6,306 nucleotides of DNA from Synergistaceae bacterium (GTDB lineage Bacteria; Synergistota; Synergistia; Synergistales; Aminobacteriaceae): the NCBI GenBank assembly GCA_031273365.1, contig JAISSA010000011.1:1-6306 (forward strand), read 5' to 3'. The translations under genes were made by a program, and so were the position numbers. The notes under the pieces were generated by a model. It saw only the letters and a program-made list of their open reading frames with translations. It searched no databases and was not told the DNA's origin. Positions 4,388-6,306 of this stretch are shown here, piece after piece. The number at the start of each line of letters is the position of its first letter. Position 1 is the first letter of the stretch.

Positions 4388-6016
4388 GTGAGTCGAGTGG
4401 CAAACGCAAACAGTACCACGATTATCAATTTGCTTGAAAATATCAATAAAGAACAAACCGGAGGGATTTTTCTGCCGCACATACAAAGAGACTTTGTGTG
4501 GGATGAAGAAAAAATATATTCTCTCATGGATTCTTTAATGAGAGGATATCCGATAGGCGCGATTTTACTTTGGAGAACGCAGGAACCCGTCAACTACCGC
4601 CCTTTTGTCTCGGACTACGTATCGAATTTCGATTTTGAATCCCAAATGCAAAACCCTGATGAGAATATACGGGCAAGGGAGTATGTTCTTGACGGGCAGC
4701 AACGGTTGCAGAGTCTTTTCATTGCCCTCAATGGCTCATATGAGGAGAAGGAGTTATATTTTAATATTCAAAGTTCCCCTTTAGACGAAGAGGGGTATGA
4801 ATTTCGCTTTATGACGAAGCCGCAGGGGTTTTGGGTCAAAGTCAGGGACCTGGTATCACCAAAAATCAGCCAGGAAACTTTGCCGTCACGGCTTAAAAAT
4901 CAGGGGATCATCGCCTCCACGCACACGGAAGCGGAAGCTGACCGCATGGGTGGTAATGCTATGCGGCTGCACCGCGTTTTCAACATGGACACCATCCCTG
5001 TCATAACGTTGGGGTATACCGACAATATAAGCACAAACGAGATAGCGGAGGTTTTCGTCCGCATCAATTCAGAAGGTGCAGTGCTTGAGAAAGCGGATTT
5101 GTTGATGGCGCTGATCCGGAATCAATGGGCAGAGGCCGGGCGTGAGCTTTCGAGTATCAATTCACAGCTGGAAAATATGGGATTCAGGAAAACCCGTGAT
5201 TTCGTTCTGCGGTCTTTTCAGGCGATGCTGGGTGAAGGGACCGTACTGGATTTGAAAATTTTCTCTAAAGAGAAAGTTCAGGAGAAGTTGAAAGACCGAA
5301 AGACGTTCGCCAGCATGAGAACGGCCATCTGCGAGACGCTGGATTTTGTGTCGAAGTTTGAATTTATTGGCGGAGCAAAGAATGTCCCTTCACGGAATCC
5401 TTTGCTCCTGCTCGTCTGCCATCGCTATCATCATCCTGAAAAATGGAGCGATGAGCAGGCAAGGAATTTTTTGCTGTTTGCATTTTTATCCAAAGCATTT
5501 ACTTCGGTGAGCGCGAAGACAATGGATGAGCTGGTAAAAACAATAAAAGAAAAATTTAACATACAGGCCATCAAAGCGAAGATGGCGGCAAAAAATCAGG
5601 GTATGCTGGGTGTCAATGCTTCAGATTTGCTGGAAAGGGTCGTGTATAAAAACACGAGTAGCGTCCATCTTGCCCTTCGGCTCTTATTACAGGGAAAATC
5701 AGGATTCCCCCATGGTGAGCCCCTGGAAATAGATCATATTTTCCCTGTTTCCTTATGTAAAAAAGCAGGCATTAAAGCCGCGCAGTATCATCAGCTTGCC
5801 AATCTGACGTTATTGACGCACAAAGAGAACAGCGACAAAGCCAATATGCCTCCCGCCCAGTGGTTTCATGGTCGAGAAAAAGAGTATCTCAACCTGCACT
5901 CCATTCCTGAAATGGCTCCGGATATTCTTGATATAAAAAATTTTGATAAATTCATACAACAACGAAAGGCAATTATAGATACGGAGCTTTCCGTTATCCT
6001 CGGAAGTTTAAGCTAA
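4388..6016 (+). CDS. DUF262 (GmrS-like) domain plus C-terminal HNH nuclease protein, probable defence protein
   Basis: This 542-residue protein has the DUF262 domain in its first half: FLPHIQRDFVWD (28-39), GYPIGAILLW (53-62), the ParB-like nucleotide-binding DGQQR (102-106), and FVRINSEG (223-230). The C-terminal part has an HNH/DUF1524-like nuclease motif: EIDHIFP (447-453, His450), ANLTLLT (471-477), then Asn481 and Lys484. Proteins with both parts include GmrSD-type type IV restriction enzymes, which cut modified phage DNA with nucleotide-dependent control. No signal peptide or membrane segment is seen, so it should act in the cytoplasm. GTG 4388 has a poor SD; GTG 4397, preceded by GGGGTGAG (4385-4392), is an equally good start and costs three residues. 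All key motifs are intact, so it is probably functional. No methyltransferase is adjacent, as expected for type IV. Its target is unknown. Confidence 0.85.
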   Translation: MSRVANANSTTIINLLENINKEQTGGIFLPHIQRDFVWDEEKIYSLMDSLMRGYPIGAILLWRTQEPVNYRPFVSDYVSNFDFESQMQNPDENIRAREYVLDGQQRLQSLFIALNGSYEEKELYFNIQSSPLDEEGYEFRFMTKPQGFWVKVRDLVSPKISQETLPSRLKNQGIIASTHTEAEADRMGGNAMRLHRVFNMDTIPVITLGYTDNISTNEIAEVFVRINSEGAVLEKADLLMALIRNQWAEAGRELSSINSQLENMGFRKTRDFVLRSFQAMLGEGTVLDLKIFSKEKVQEKLKDRKTFASMRTAICETLDFVSKFEFIGGAKNVPSRNPLLLLVCHRYHHPEKWSDEQARNFLLFAFLSKAFTSVSAKTMDELVKTIKEKFNIQAIKAKMAAKNQGMLGVNASDLLERVVYKNTSSVHLALRLLLQGKSGFPHGEPLEIDHIFPVSLCKKAGIKAAQYHQLANLTLLTHKENSDKANMPPAQWFHGREKEYLNLHSIPEMAPDILDIKNFDKFIQQRKAIIDTELSVILGSLS

Positions 6017-6070
6017 GTGCCGGAGGACGCACCGGAGAAAAGTATCCCGCATTCGTCAGGCAGGGACTAA

Positions 6071-6221
6071 TATGCAAAAGCGCTTGAGTTGACGGCAGTG
6101 GACGATGATGTAGCAGGTTTTATATTATTTGAGGAATATCCATGGCGACGGCGCGGGGTCGGACGATGCTCCGCTGATTGACATTGAGGAGGGAGTTCTG
6201 GAGCTGGATGCGGAAGGTTGA
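6071..6221 (+). pseudogene. Frameshifted gene fragments in the 3' debris region
   Basis: One frame from 6071 reads AKALELTAVDDDVAGFILFEEY up to about 6139. A second frame from 6141 reads GDGAGSDDAPLIDIEEGVLE onward to a TGA at 6219-6221. Each looks protein-like and acidic, and neither has a credible start. They could be two parts of one gene joined by a frameshift near 6140, which is also where GC content rises. I do not recognise the family. The rest of 6017-6263 shows no gene. Confidence 0.25.
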
Positions 6222-6263
6222 GGTAAGATCGCACGAAAAAACGAAGAGAGGAAGGGTGTCACC

Positions 6264-6306
6264 ATGAAGACTTTAAGTTACGCGCTTGTGTTCATTATGT
6301 TTTTAA
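6264..6306 (+). CDS. Start of an unidentified gene with a hydrophobic N-terminus, cut by the window end
   Basis: ATG 6264 follows a clear SD, GAGGAAGGG at 6248-6256, with 7 bases between. Fourteen codons are visible: MKTLSYALVFIMFL. A lysine at position 2 followed by a hydrophobic run suggests a signal peptide or a first membrane helix, so the product is probably exported or membrane bound. Nothing more can be said about its function. Confidence 0.6.
   Translation, partial: MKTLSYALVFIMFL

Noticed and set aside
4246..4593. 115-residue - strand frame upstream of the nuclease
   Set aside because: It overlaps the promoter region and the conserved DUF262 start in antisense, and the protein shows no recognisable features.
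4388..6016. DUF262 protein as a ParB partition protein
   Set aside because: The DGQQR motif is shared with ParB-like folds, but the DUF262 motifs and C-terminal HNH indicate a restriction-type nuclease. No parA or parS-like repeats are seen.
1..6306. CRISPR array, tRNA, rRNA, or transposase with inverted repeats
   Set aside because: Reading both strands, I saw no regularly spaced repeats, cloverleaf-like segments or transposase motifs.

Overview
The window is a mosaic of two kinds of DNA. Positions 1 to about 3450 are GC-rich; for example 1261-1320 has 43 G/C in 60 bases. They carry metabolic genes, all on the + strand. From about 3450 to about 6100 the DNA is AT-richer (4441-4500 has 24 G/C in 60) and carries toxin-antitoxin and defence-type genes. 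GC-rich sequence returns at about 6140. The host looks like a GC-rich, probably anaerobic or gut-type bacterium. Synergistota or a similar lineage is my guess, but nothing here fixes the phylum.

Region by region: (1) 1-789 is a SufS-type cysteine desulfurase that has lost roughly 135 internal residues, with a frame change at a short microhomology near 124-134. (2) 876-1889 is an intact C-terminal half of a split transketolase. No N-terminal half lies beside it in this window. (3) 1890-2048 holds an orphan ribosome binding site and start (Met-Ser-Thr-Thr-stop) and a GC-rich double hairpin with a T-run, which looks like an intergenic repeat or terminator. (4) 2049-3287 is a RuBisCO-like protein (form IV). 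It keeps the carbamate-type lysine and phosphate-loop glycines but lacks several residues needed for CO2 fixation. (5) 3260-3464 is debris: a translationally coupled start that soon dies, and on the - strand a fragment resembling the C-terminal tail of an FtsH-type protease.

(6) 3455-4209 is a compact unit: a sigma70-like promoter, a leader with a terminator-like hairpin, a Panacea/SocA-like (DUF4065) antitoxin-type gene, an overlapping remnant of a MazF/PemK-type toxin, and an intrinsic terminator. (7) 4262-6016 has two candidate promoters and a 542-residue DUF262 plus HNH nuclease protein of the type found in GmrSD-like type IV restriction systems. (8) 6017-6263 is mostly non-coding with frameshifted gene fragments. 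A new gene with a hydrophobic N-terminus starts at 6264 and runs off the window.

How they fit: the transketolase half and the RuBisCO-like protein may both serve sugar-phosphate metabolism; D-apiose/isoapionate-type catabolism is one precedent. This is inference. The most interesting part is the laterally acquired-looking Panacea / broken MazF / DUF262-HNH block. Here a promiscuous antitoxin domain has apparently lost its overlapping toxin and sits next to an anti-phage-type nuclease. The window also shows repeated gene decay: a sufS deletion, orphan starts, an ftsH-like tail, a mazF stub and 3' debris.
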